From: Iris pallida
Lineage: Eukaryota > Streptophyta > Magnoliopsida > Asparagales > Iridaceae
Length of the DNA stretch: 64,000 nucleotides
Assembly (NCBI GenBank): GCA_029216955.1
Contig: JANAVB010031417.1
Location: 18,198,219 to 18,262,218 of the forward strand
Direction of reading: 5' to 3'
The stretch's first letter is position 1; every line of letters starts with the position of its first letter. Made by a program: the position numbers and the translations under genes. Below the pieces are notes generated by a model, which made no database searches, was not told the DNA's origin, and saw only the letters and a program-made list of their open reading frames with translations. Of the stretch, positions 40,111-53,329 are shown piece by piece.

Positions 40111-43100
40111 GCAGCCGAGGAGATCGAGCCAGTCGCAAATGTTGTTGCAGGTTCGGTTCTTCTTGATTCTTTTCCTACCTTAGCATTGTTTGATTCAGGT
40201 GCTACGCACAATTTTGTGTCAGTTTTTTTTACACTTAGGCACAACATTATTGCTGAATATATGGGTAGGACTTACAAGATTATGACCGGGGGAGGTATTA
40301 TCCTGGTTAATAATATTTACAAGGGGCAGAGAGTTACTCTGGGAGGCCAAAATTTGAGTGCGTGCTTGCTTATAATGTCACTTCCGAGGTACGATGTGGT
40401 ACTCGGGATGGACTGGTTTAGTAGGCACCATGCTAGCATAGATTGTAGAGCAGGCAGAGTATTGTTTAGTCCGCCAGGAGAGCCGGAGTTTCAGTTTGTC
40501 AGAGGAGCAGCGGAGCCGGAAGATAGATTCTGTGGAGCCTTGTTGGCGGGGCAGGAGTTGCCGCATCCATTTATTGCAGATTTCTTGGATATCTTTCCCG
40601 AGGAATTGCCGGGGATGCCGCCGGACAGAGATGTTGAGTTCACGATAGACTTGATACCGGGCGCTGAGCCTATTTGTCAGCATGTCTATCGGATCAACAA
40701 CAACGAGTTGACAGAGCTGAAGAAGCAAGTCGAAGAGCTGCAGGACAAGGGCCTCATCAGATCCAGTTCTTCGTCTTGGGGCGTGCCAGTCTTGTTTGTC
40801 CCGAAGAAGGACGGTACGATACGGATGTGTATCGACTACCGAGCGCTCAACAACCTCACTATCAAGAACAGGTATCCTTTGCCCAGGATTGATGACCTGT
40901 TTGATCAGTTGAGCGGCGCGAGGGTGTTCTCGAAGATAGACTTACGATCGGGGTACCATCAGCTGAGAGTGAAGGAGGATGACATCCCGAAGACTGCTTT
41001 TCGTACCCGCTATGGCCAGTATGAGTTTACCGTCATGCCATTTGGGTTGACTAATGCCCCGACGGTATTCATGAACTTGATGAATAAGGTATTCCATCCA
41101 TACCTTGACAAGTTCGTGGTGGTCTTCATTGATGACATTCTCATCTATTCGAAGACGTCTGAGGAGCACGAGGAGCATCTGCGGATAGTGCTGGAGACTC
41201 TGAGGAGGGAGCAGCTGTATGGGAAGCTGTCGAAGTGCGAGTTCTTCTTGGATCGAGTGGAGTTCCTGGGCCATGTTGTATCCGGTGATGGGATTTCAGT
41301 GGATCAGAGAAAGATTACGGCGGTGGAGTCTTGGTCGACACCCAGTTCAGTTGCCAAAATTCGAAGCTTTCTGGGTTTGGCAGGCTACTATAGGAAGTTC
41401 GTGCAGGACTTCTTTCGAATAGCAGAGCCGATAACTAGACTCACCAGGAAGGACATGGAGTTCGTCTGGACTGATGAGTGTCAGGCTGCTTTCGAGGAGC
41501 TGAAGACGAGGTTGACATCGGCTCCTATTTTGACGTTGCCATCTGGGCCCAGAGGATTCACGATCTATAGTAATGCTTCGGGAAAGGGTCTGGGTTGCGT
41601 TCTTCAGTAGCATGGGAAGGTAATTGCTTATGCATCTAGGCAGTTACGACCACATGAGAAGAACTATCCGACTCATGATTTGGAGTTGGCAGCGGTCATA
41701 TTTGCCTTGAAGCTGTGGAAACACTATTTGTACGGAGAGCGTGTGGAGATTTATACTGACTACAAGAGCTTGAAGTACGTATTTATCCAGAAGGAGCTGA
41801 ATATGAGGCAGAGGCGATGGTTAGAACTCATGAAGGATTTTGATATATTCTTACAGTACCATCTGGGGAAGGCCAACGTGGTTGCGGATGCTTTGAACAG
41901 GTATCTCGTGGCCATGTGTTTGATGATGGATCATCATATTCTGGCAGATCTGGATAGCTTTGGCATAGAAGTGATAGTTCCTGGGTTTGAGGAGCAGATG
42001 TGGGGTCTTCAGGTACAGTCAGAGCTGATGGACAGAGTCAGAGCAGCTCAGTTTGAGGATGAGGCTCTGAGGGTCATCAGGGAGCAGGTCCGGGCATGAC
42101 TGTTGGATGAGTTCTCTATAGCAGGAGATGGATCGTTGAGGCATGGTACCAGATTGTGCGTGCCGAGCGGAGGACTTCGGGAGGAGGTTCTTCAGGAGGC
42201 GCATCGTTCTCAGTACTCTATGCATCCTGGAGCCAATAAGATGTATAGAGACTTGAGACAGCATGTTTGGTGGTATGGCATGAAATGCGAGGTGGCTCAG
42301 TTCGTTTCTAGATGCTTGGTGTGCCAGCAGGTGAAAGCCGGGAGGCAGAGACCCGGTGGATTACTCCAGCCACTACCCATTCCTGAGTGGAAGTGGGAGC
42401 ATATCACTATGGACTTTGTGTCTGGACTTCCGCGCTCTCCAGGAGGGAAGGATACAATTTGGGTCATTGTTGATCGATTGACCAAATCGGCCCACTTTTT
42501 GCCTTTCAAGGTGGGTTTGTCTACGGAGAGGCTGGCCGAGATGTACGTGCAGCAGATAGTCCGATTGCACGGGGGTTCCATTTAGTATAGTCTCGGATCG
42601 GGACAGCCGATTCACTTCTCACTTCTGGAGGAGTTTGCAGCTTAGCTTGGGTACATCGCTCAAGTTCAGTACCGCATACCACCCTCAGACAGACGGGCAG
42701 TCGGAGAGGATGATTCAGACCCTCGAGGATATGCTTCGTACCTATATCTTGGACTTTGGGGGATCTTGGGAGGACCACCTTCACTTGGTAGAGTTTGCTT
42801 ACAACAACAGCTACCAATCCAGTATAGAGATGTCACCTTTCGAGGCTCTATACGGACGGAGGTGCCGTACTCTCTTGTCTTAGGATGATGTCGACGAGAG
42901 GGTTTTACTTGGCCCTGAGATGGTAGTGGATGCTGCGGAGAAGGTCAGGGTTATCAGAGATAGACTTCGGGTGGCGCAGGACAGGCAGCGGCATTGGGTC
43001 GATAGCCACCGGAGGCCGTTGGAGTTTGAGGTATAGTTTAGATTTTTCTAGTATTTGAGTCTGATTGTGATTGTTTTAGATCATGCTTTAAGTCTTGTGT

Positions 43101-43534
43101 TTTTGTTCTAGGTTGGTGATCTTGTGTTTCTGCAGATTTTTCTGACGCGTGGTACGATTCGTTTTGGTGGCGGTGGGAAGCTTAGTCCACGATACATCGG
43201 ATCTTTCCGTATCTTGGGCAGGATCGGTGCAGTGGCTTACCGACTGGAGTTACCGCCCGTACTAGAGGGAGTGCACAACGTGTTCCACGTGTCGCAGCTG
43301 AGATGGTACGTGGCAGATCCCAGTCACGTCTTGGACCACTCCGAGATCGAAGTGGGACCGACTTTCAGCTATCCAGAGAAGCCAGTTGAGATCTTGGACC
43401 GAAGAGAGAAGGTGCTCCGGAACCATGTCATTCCCTTGGTTCGCGTTGCATGGAGGCACCACTCTCCAGGTGAGTCTACCTGGGAGAGAGAGGACGACAT
43501 GCGGGAGCGATTCCCATATCTCTTCGAGCCTTGA
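40111..43534 (+). pseudogene. pol: R5 pol: protease, RT, RNase H, integrase, chromodomain-like tail
   Basis: Continuous in frame with gag. Protease has [10 protein letters not shown] (about 40187). RT runs to about 41300 with an intact [10 protein letters not shown] near 41126. RNase H ([25 protein letters not shown]) contains a TAG at 41608-41610. The integrase zinc module HRSQYSMHP...CLVCQQVK is at about 42205-42340, after a TGA at 42097. One extra G in a G run near 42571 shifts the frame before the SDRDSRF motif; the core continues with [12 protein letters not shown] and a TAG at 42881. The intron-like segment 43031-43111 interrupts RRPLEFE/VGDLVF. The end, VAWRHHSPGESTWERE, is chromodomain-like; the stop is at 43532-43534. 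Confidence 0.88.
43031..43111 (+). other. R5 integrase intron-like segment (81 bp, GT-AG)
   Basis: Begins GTATAGTTTAG and ends TTTTTGTTCTAG with a T-rich tract before the AG. Removal joins LEFE to VGDLVF in frame, matching the uninterrupted LEFEEGDKVF of R2 and LEFQEGDHVF of R4. Retention would hit TAG at the second codon. The length is a multiple of three. Both exon edges give AG|GT. Confidence 0.65.
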
Positions 43535-43595
43535 GGTAAAATTTCTTTCTTTTCTTTCCTTGTTCTTTTATGTTGCTGTGTTAGTTCTCATTCAA

Positions 43596-43630
43596 TTTCG
43601 AGGACGAATTTTTTTTAAGGTGGATAGACT
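43596..43630 (+). promoter_or_regulatory. R5 TTTCGAGGACGAA motif and polypurine tract
   Basis: TTTCGAGGACGAA (43596-43608), a T run, then AAGGTGGATAGA up to the 3' LTR at 43631. This is the expected plus-strand primer position. Confidence 0.75.
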
Positions 43631-44459
43631 TGTCACTCCCACTTTTCACAAATAGAGGTAAAATGGTCATTTTTGTATTTTGAGAATTTTAGAAATTTTT
43701 ATTTAATTTTATTGTTATTTGGGGGTTTTTAGAGTCGGGTTCAAATTTCAGCTCATTTCGACTTATATCGGGGACCCGGGGTAGCTTAGACTCTGATCGG
43801 GACCCAATTTTAAGTTAGACAAGACCCATAAAATCCCACAAATTAGTCTGATACCTTTAGATAATTTTTCCCGTGACTTAATCGGTCAATTTGTAGATTT
43901 TAACTTGGCCGTTCCAACCCCGAAAAATTCCTAAGTCAAATTTTGGCCTAAAGGAGGCTTGGAGGGCATTTTGGACATTTGCCAAATGTTCCAAACCCCC
44001 CCTACATGGCCGGCCAGATTTGGAGGACCCTCCCTCTTCATTCATTTCATCTCCACACTCAAAATTCTTCCCCCTTTTAATTTTTCCCAAACCTAAACCT
44101 AAACTTTTGATTTCATCTCCAAAATTCTTCCATTTTCCTTCCTTTCCACTCAATCCTTCAAGGAGAGGGTGCTAGCTTGGAGTAGAAAGCAAGGAAGAAG
44201 GAGGAGAGTCCAATTTCTAGGGATTCTCGTGTCCGATTCGAGTCCTATTGGGTTTAAGCTTGGGATCTAACTTCCAAGTGGTAATTCCTTCTCTAACCTT
44301 CTCTTTTTCCTTGTATTTTAGTATTTTGGAACCCATAGGACCACCCCCTTGCATGAAACCATTTTAGGATGTTGTAGAGGCTCTTGGGAGACTCATTCAT
44401 GAGTTGGAACCTGTCATTTTGGGTCTTTTTCTATTTTGGACTGATTTGGAGAATTTAGT

Positions 44460-45244
<785 letters not shown>

Positions 45245-45690
45245 AGAGAGTTGAGAGAATTAGGGAGGAGAGAAGTAGAAGGAATTAAGAGTTTAGAGAA
45301 GAGATTGGAGGAGGGGAAATTAGAGATTGAGAGAGGAGTTGAGAGGGAGAAAAGGAAGAGCCATAGCAGCAGCTAGGGGGGTTTGGGCTGCTGTTCCCCC
45401 CCCCCCCCCCCCCAAATAGCAGTAAAAACAGCAGCATAGCAGCTGCAATAGCAGCAGCAAAAGCAGCAGTAACAGCTGCAATAGCAGCAGCAAATAAGCC
45501 CCCTTTAGCCCTTTAAACCCCCCACAAACACCCCTATATAAATACCTATATATAAACCTATATATACCCATATATATACCATATATAAACCTATATATAT
45601 CTCCCTAGATAAACCCCCAACTAGTCCTACGTGAGTGGATTAGAGTGTGTGGGTTAGAGCTTAGCAATAGTGAGAAATAGAAATTGTAGG

Positions 45691-46599
45691 CAGGGCCGTC
45701 CCTAGGGCAAGCCCAACAAGCCAGTGGGCTTGGGCAACCCCCCGGCCCTAGGGCAACCAACCGGTCCATAAATTAAACAAAAAAAATTCATCCAGCGACA
45801 GGAAATAAAAGGGAAGGAGCTGAAAATGAAAGAAAAGAAAAATGAAAGTAGCTTGAAAGGAAAGGAAATGTGCTGGAGCTCTGAAGGATGATTCTCTTTA
45901 TCTTCGAATTATTTGAGGGAAAATACAAGTTTGTTGGTCTTTACTTGTGAAAAAGTATGGTATTTGATGTAGCAGTGTTGTATTGTTTTATTTGAAACAT
46001 GGTAACTTTTCTTTGGATGATGGCTTCGGTGCCGGTCTATTAATGGTCTATCTGATCATCTGTCTAATTAGGTTTTTAAGATACCTCCTGCTTAAGTATA
46101 GTTCAGTTGTTGTGCAAACATGTGGTTTGCTTCATATAAATGTGAGCTTTGTCTTTTTAGTGTATTCCTTCTTTTCAGCCTAAAAGGGATTGGCGTGACA
46201 ATTTTATGCGATTGTTAGGTTGTTGCTGCATGTAGCATCCTAGAAACAATAGTTTGTCCATTAAATGTTTAAAGCATTCCTTGATACTTTACAGACTTGA
46301 AAGTTATTATGGAAAGTTGAGATGTAGAAAGTCTCAGTTCTATGTGGTCTATATAGTACATACTCGATCCCTTTCCAGCCAAATCAACATATAAAATCTT
46401 GAGAATATTTGTGTTCTTATGTTATTTGGTACTACTGAACAAAACAGTCTTAGTTCAAGATCTTGTGAGTCCAACAATTAGGTTATTTACCATCTTAATA
46501 AGATAATAACCACATTTTTTATGTAGTGTCACTCCTTACAATAAGGGACAACCAAAGTTTGTTTCGGCTGGGGCAACCCATCATCGTGGGCCGGCCCTG
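45691..46599. mobile_element. Non-autonomous hAT element (909 bp)
   Basis: Starts CAGGGCCGTCCCTAG and ends GTGGGCCGGCCCTG; the termini are inverted over about 13 bases with one mismatch. ATTGTAGG flanks it on both sides (45683-45690 and 46600-46607), a perfect 8-bp duplication, and the R5 5' LTR shows the empty site near 36493. No transposase motif was seen; the longest frame (45983-46183) is unremarkable. Confidence 0.9.
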
Positions 46600-48378
46600 A
46601 TTGTAGGATAGTGAGTGAGAGGGAAAAATTGAGTTCCGAGTGTCGGAACGCGTCCAAAATTGGATGAGACTTAGATATTGTGAATTAGATTTTGTGGGTA
46701 GGCTCCCGAGTTGAAATCGGAGTTTTGTGTGGGATTAGGAGGATGGTATCGCACGATATCATTGAGTATCTCGCGATACTCAAGATAATTGGTAAATCGA
46801 CAACATGAGTCGTAATATGGACTGGATGTCCACTCTACCTAGGAAGCTTGGTAGGTAATGATAGTGTAGGCTAGTATCCTACTACCCTAGGAAGCCGGGA
46901 GTAAAACTCCTAAGGTAAAGCTACTTGGCCTTAGTACTAGAGTAGAAGGATAAATATGATAAATAGGGATAATACCCAATTCTCAACATATGAGTTTAAT
47001 ACTCTAAGATATAGCTAAATTTAGGTGATTATGGTTGGTAATGGTTAGGAATAGTGGACTTGGACTAGCTTTGACCTTGGTTGACTATTTTGACCAAAAG
47101 TCAACCGAAAGTCAATCGAAGCCTAAAATAGCCTAGAACTTGACCAAACTTGACCAGTTGACCCAAAATCAACTGTTAGTCAACGTTAGTCAAGTTTGAC
47201 CTAAAGTTGACCTAGGGTTGACCAGAGTTGACCAGTTGACTAAAAGTCAACTGTAAGTCAACCGTTGACTTAAATCGGCCTAGTTTAATTCCGTTTGACT
47301 TGCATTGACCCAGTTTGACCTAGTTTGACCTAGTTTGACTCAGTATGACTTAATTTCACTTCTAAACCATTATATTGATACAGTATTCCATCTATAGGTC
47401 CTCGAGGCACTGTTCTTGGACTCAGTCGATCTATCCATCACATTACAGGCGAGTACATTCTCTGATACTTTTTCAATTTACGATGATTGTTATAATTCAT
47501 GTAATTAGTGTAGATATGCTTGTTCTTGATACATTGGTCATACGGATTGGTATTCATGGATCCCGACATGAGGTGTTATTCCTTGTTACCTTGGTATGTC
47601 TTGTGCAAGCCCCCTTGTAGTTCTGGTGCAGTATATGGACACTGATTCTTGAGGAGACTTGCTTCCTTCTTGTAGAATCCCGCGTCGTGACGTGTCTTGT
47701 TTGGATCCACTCTACCAGTCGGGGACGGAGAGCACTAGTGTAGATGTGTGGTCATTATCCACCTTGTTTATTCTTGTAGACCTTGAATAATACCAATCCT
47801 ACACTCTACGTAGGATTGGTGGATCATTAGACCTTGTTCAGACCCAAGCCGGCCACATATCAAAGCTAGTACTCACATACCTGGATAGATGATTCTTGAT
47901 TCTTGTACATGCCATGATCAGTTTACTTGCCTTGTTCTAGCTCTAGATTTACAGCTTACCATGCCATGATACTCACATGTACATTCCACGATTTTTTGTA
48001 TATACTCTCTATTTACAGTCTTATAGCTTTTGTCATATCTTGTGAACTGTTGTTAGTTGATTGTACTCGTTCTATCCTGACTGGATATGTTGATAAAATA
48101 TTACAGATGCTGATGAGGAGGATTACTGTACCTACTACGGTCCGGATGACGTAGTGGGCTTAGACTTGGAGACCTTGGTCCAGCAGGGCTTAGCTCCGCC
48201 TGACGAGACTTTACCTATTGCTTAGTTAGAGTTATTTGGACTGGACCTTGTCTCCAGCTTGCTACTTATGCTTATGTTATTATATTTTGGGATTGTATAA
48301 CTATATTACTTTGTGTCTCTCTCTCGTTGTTGAGCTGGATTTTGGACTTGTGATTATATCTATCTAGTCTTCGTGCCA

Positions 48379-51030
48379 TGTCACGCCCCAGAACCAGAAT
48401 ACTGGAGAACGGGGGCGTACATAGCCAGCTACGTATATTGAAACAGAATACATCTCAACTATACGGTTACGGCTGTCTAGATATGAGGGTTTACTACAAG
48501 CCAGCAGTCTCTTAAGGTCAAGCCTATTGTCTCAATCTCAAGCAATTAACAGAGTTACAAGATGTTAGAGCATCAAATATATATATATAAGGCGTCCCAA
48601 ATATTACATATTGGATGATCATGAAGCTAGTCGTACAAAATGATAGGACTAGCAAGAGTTCAGTCATACATGATCAACCCTAGGATTTGTTAATCATGTT
48701 TACAGCCCGTAGGCAGACAGTAAATAAATGTGCATCAAGCTAACAGGTGCTCGTCGGCTAAACGCCTCAAAAGAATAAATTTACATATAAGTGGGTGAAA
48801 CAAAAAAGGGAAAACCCACTCGTAGCCCGGGTTCCGTCTAGTGTTCACCATTGGGCTGGAAGCTTGGTAGATCCTCGGGAGCTGCTTCGAAATCTGGCCA
48901 CACAAAACCAGCTGGGTCAAACCCCAGAAAGAGCAAGTGCCACAAGGAGGCCACAAATAAGAACAAAAGCCAGCATGTCAGAACATAAAGAATAAAAGAA
49001 AGTACAAGTAGTAAGGTACATAGGGCGATAAACGACTAGGGACGTGGAACCATTCCGGGAGCCAGGTTACAATCCTTAAACCAAACAAGGACCGGGATTG
49101 TACCCCTTCGCCTGAATAGCTCACTGTCTCTACCCATTTATCGTTAGAGATAAGTAAAACAATCATGATCAAGAGTTTCAGGTACAGGGGCTAGACAAGA
49201 CTTAGACAGAGCTAGACACCATTCATTCACAATCGGCCAAACAAGTACTATGGCTTACTACTTTAACTAACTAGGGTTATCACAAACCTAATTACTAACA
49301 AGATGCAAGTGAGAATTCCAGTCCCAAACCCTGCAGACCACCCAGTTATCCTTCTGCGGGTTGAGAGTTATAGGTGGGTACATTGCCCGGGAGACAAATG
49401 TACCCTTAGGTGACTTAGAGGGTGCAACACATGACAGTGTGCTGGAAATGTGCTCTACTCGTCGGCAAGCTACAAGTCCATTAAAGCGCCCAGATAACGA
49501 GATTGCCTGTGACTGGGAATTCTCCATGTTCTAGTTTGATCTAATCATTAGCCTAATCCAATTTAGCGCGAGTCCCTGGCCGTGGTACCCAGAAAGTCAC
49601 GTCCTAGACATGATACAAGACAAGACAAATGGATTGTACAAGCAAGCAAGCAGGAACACCCACGGTGTCAAGTTGATTATACGAGTCAAGTTACAAGTTA
49701 CAAGTCAAGTCAAGTCAGGAGTGCGCCGCCACGGGCCACTATCAAGTTATCAAGATAATTCATGTCAGGGTACTGTCAGGAGTGCGCCACTACGGGTCAC
49801 TGTCATGTCAGGTTGGTCATGTCAGGAGTGCACCACTACGGGTCACTGTCGTGTTATGCTAGTTCCTTGTCATACCATGCCGTGTACAATAGTCATTCCA
49901 AACATATTAAGTAAAATCAAGTTCATGACAAAAGGCGTAAGGATATAAAATGGACGTAAAATATCTAATAAAATACTAATATATATATAGGGCTATAGAA
50001 GAGCCAAGCTTAAAGAAATAAACAATTCATCATAGACAAGTGGGTTGTGCAATGGGGGTCAGGGGTTGGGCTGCGCAGGGTATGTACTGCGCATGGAAGA
50101 GCTGCGCAAGAGTTGCCTTGCGCAAGGGTAGACTGCGCAGGGGTGGATTGCACAAGGGTGGATTGCGCAGAGGTGGATTGCGCAAGGCTGGCTTGCGCAG
50201 AGGTGGATTGCGCAAGGCTGGCTTGCGCAGAGGTGGATTGCGCAAGGCTGGCTTGCGCAAGGATGGCTTGCGCCAGCGCAATCCAGCGCAGCGCAATCCA
50301 GCGCAGCGCAAAGCACTAGCTGAGGTCATGCGCAATCAGCCCTGCGCTAAAGAGCACAGGCCGGGGGTGAGCAATCGGCCATGCGCTAAAGAGCGCAAGG
50401 TAGAGGGATGTTCTTCCTGGCCGAGAGCAGGTCCAAGAACACCAAGAACTTCAATTCTTCATAACTTTGGCAAATCAAAACCAAATCTAGATTTTCAAAG
50501 GTCTAACTTGAGTAAAATCGAATTCTCTTCCACATGGAAGCATCAAAATAAGCAAAAATCAAAGTTTAATAGATCAAAACCAAGGATTTCCGAAAATAAT
50601 CAAAACTTAGATCTAGAACAATGGAGACTCCAAATCATAAAATTCCAAGTTCTAATGTTGATCTACATGTCCTAATCTATCAAATGGACAAATAAAATTG
50701 GGTGCTTATTTGTTGGCAAGGTGCACTTGCCTATTGGTTGGTGGAGGAAGGAGGAAGAAGAAGATGGAGAAATAATTGAAAGAGTTATGGAGGAGAGAGA
50801 ATATTGGTGGAATTTAATGAGGGTGGTTGTGGTGGAATGGAGATGGAGAATAGGCTAAGGTGTTCCACTCATGATGAACCAAACTAAATCAAACCAACTC
50901 CACAAAATAAAACCAAGCCATGGTCCAAAACCCATTTACGAGAACCCGAATCCACAAGTCGAAAAAATAAAATATGTGCCAAAAATCAAATTACGAGTAC
51001 AATTACGAAATACAGGAAATGGGGGTGACA
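48379..51030 (-). mobile_element. Solo LTR (2652 bp) of another gypsy-type family
   Basis: Starts TGTCACGCCCCAG and ends GGGGGTGACA, flanked by TGCCA (48374-48378 and 51031-51035). The undisturbed site is present in the R5 5' LTR near 38264. There are no gag or pol motifs inside, so it most likely arose by LTR-LTR recombination. It contains 'agtgcgccactacgggtcac'-type repeats at about 49720-49860 and the TGCGCA minisatellite. Same family as 1-649. Orientation is inferred from the U5-like start. Confidence 0.85.
50085..50330. repeat. TGCGCA-based minisatellite, 30-bp higher unit
   Basis: TGCGCA or TTGCGC words recur about every 15 bases. A 30-bp unit ('gcttgcgcagaggtggattg' plus 'cgcaaggctg') repeats nearly exactly about three times at 50161-50250, with looser copies on both sides. 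As 30 is a multiple of three, several frames stay open on both strands; none looks like a gene. Confidence 0.9.
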
Positions 51031-51227
51031 TGCCATGATTTCTTCCTTCTAGATTGTGATTGAGTTTATCAGTATTTCATATTATATACCTCCGTGCGGA
51101 GATGACAGGTTATTATATACTATTTTTTGGCTAGTAGACCTACAGCATTCTACGTCATTTTTACGTTGTAGGCTGGACGTTGTCACGCACTTGTGCCCCT
51201 ACCTAGGGTGCGGGTCGTGACACTCAA

Positions 51228-52560
51228 TATACAACAAAGTACTCCAGTGACCTGGATGGGAGGGACGCTGAGTCATCTTCCTTGGACTGTCGAGAGCCTT
51301 CAAAAGTGGAGTCGTAGAGAAAGTCTTCGACGCACGGCCGAAGCTTCAAAAGTCATGAACGTCGCCGAGCTAGTTGGCACGTCCTTCCTGGTTCGTAGGA
51401 CCTGCAAAGAGCGAGGATCAGCACGAACACATGTACTGACGAATGGCTAATTAAATCCAAGCTCTGCATTTGATTCAAGAAGATTTGTAAACATGTTAGC
51501 TAGCTGTTTCAATGATCTTTCTAACCATCCTGCTCGATTTGCATGTTAACATGTTTTGAGGCAAGCAATGAAATTGTATAACATTAAGAAACTATCATAT
51601 TCATCCCGTGTTCCGTACACTTGTTAAGCAGTGAAAAGGGTGTGAAGGCCACTGGCAATGTCAAGCCATCGCGGACTATAGCCCGGTTAGACGGCGATCC
51701 TTTCGCGTCGGGTAGCGAGCCCTATGCGAAAGTTCTCGCCTAACTCGCGCCGATGAAAGGCTGGCGCTTGCTATTCTCGTTTCTCCCGGGCCGAATCGGT
51801 CCCTTGACCTAGGCAACCGTTCGAGAAAACTACACCTTGTCGACAAGTTGTCCAATGACCTTTTTGCTTACTTAGCCGTATTGTTGCGATAAACATTAAT
51901 CGATTCCTTCATTTCTTTGCATAGGCTAAGTAGATTTGCATAAGGAACATGTTTTCTAATTCCAATATCAGCAGTTCGATAGCAAGTGTTTCGTGAAGCA
52001 TCGTGCTACGATTTATTTGATTCTACACTATTATGACAAGCATTCATTTTACTTCGCATTTTGAGTTTTGAAGTAGAGGGACGAGACGAAGGAGGTCAGC
52101 CACTCGCCTTAGGCTTGCTTCAAGCGAGCGACCGGTTGGCTGCACTGACGTCGCCTATGCGATCACCTGCAATCGCATAAGCAACTGATTAGAACACTGT
52201 ATAATTCAAGGATATTCGATATGAATGCGAAGCTCGAAAATGCGTCACGAAAACCCATCGAAAACATTCACGAAAACTAAAGCCAAAGCCAAATCAAGTG
52301 CGGCATGAAAACCAGAGCAACGGGAGGTCTCTCCCGACTCAGCCGCAGAGCCAATCCTCGAGGCGCAACCCGCTGAATATGGGACTTTGTTCCGAAGAAG
52401 CCATTCCATAACGTGGAATGGATCTTAATTCAACCGTTCCCGTTCGATCGACTCGGCCGATTTCGACCTATCGGTCCCGACCGAATCGATAGCGACAGTG
52501 TTCCTTTCTCGCGCACCTCGTGGACGAAAACGGGACACGATGTAGGGACGGGACACTACA
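51228..52560 (-). repeat. R4 5' LTR, U3-side part
   Basis: Resumes after the right CTCAA copy (51223-51227) and ends GGGACACTACA, matching the end of 27809-29450. It is followed by GCTGT, the R4 target duplication. Confidence 0.9.
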
Positions 52561-53329
52561 GCTGTGGCCTCGGAAGGCCATGGATTATGGCGCGTCGACC
52601 CTGGTCAGGGAAAAATTCAGTATGCGCCATCAGTGATGTCGTTTCTTTACCCAAATTGCAATTTACCCAAACCTGTTACTTTTTTCATAATTTCGTTAAA
52701 ATTCTTTACTTTATATGAAAATTTCTGTATTTATTTTCATCCTACACAATTAGTCAACTCCATCGATGGTTTATAACGAAAAAGACAAATAGCTCACACA
52801 AGCCGACATAGAGGGCTGGAGAGGCTAGAGGGTGGAGCGAGGAGGGGAGGTGTGGGAGTACTATGTCTCCTCCTCCTCACTACAAGAAAAAGCATATTTT
52901 ATGGCAACGTCTTACCGCAACATATAATGTTGTCATATAACATAGTCATAATACAGCAACATTAATATTGCCTTAATACACAAGTTTGTTTATGGCAACA
53001 AATAATGTTGCCTATAATTGTCACACTTTATATGGCAATAAGGACGCATACCATATTTAATGGAAACGTTTATGGCAACAATAACGTGTACCATATTTGA
53101 CGCAATATATTATGGCAAGTTGGATTTGTGACATAATATATTACAATCAAATATTGCAATATTTTATATTGCCATAAAATAATTAGTTTATGGAAAAAAA
53201 TGTTGCCCCAAAATATGTAATATATTTTTCCTCCATGAACAAAATAAATATGGCAATATTTTATTTGCTTACTTATGGAAACTTTTTTGTGGTTTAATGA
53301 GAATAAAAAAAATTCGTGTCTATACATAA

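Noticed and set aside
47375..48154. Small frames repeated at 37265-38044
   Set aside because: Same LTR sequence in both R5 LTRs, without coding features.
50030..50675. Overlapping 80-210 codon frames on both strands
   Set aside because: Produced by the 30-bp TGCGCA unit, whose length is divisible by three; no start context, domain or conserved pattern.
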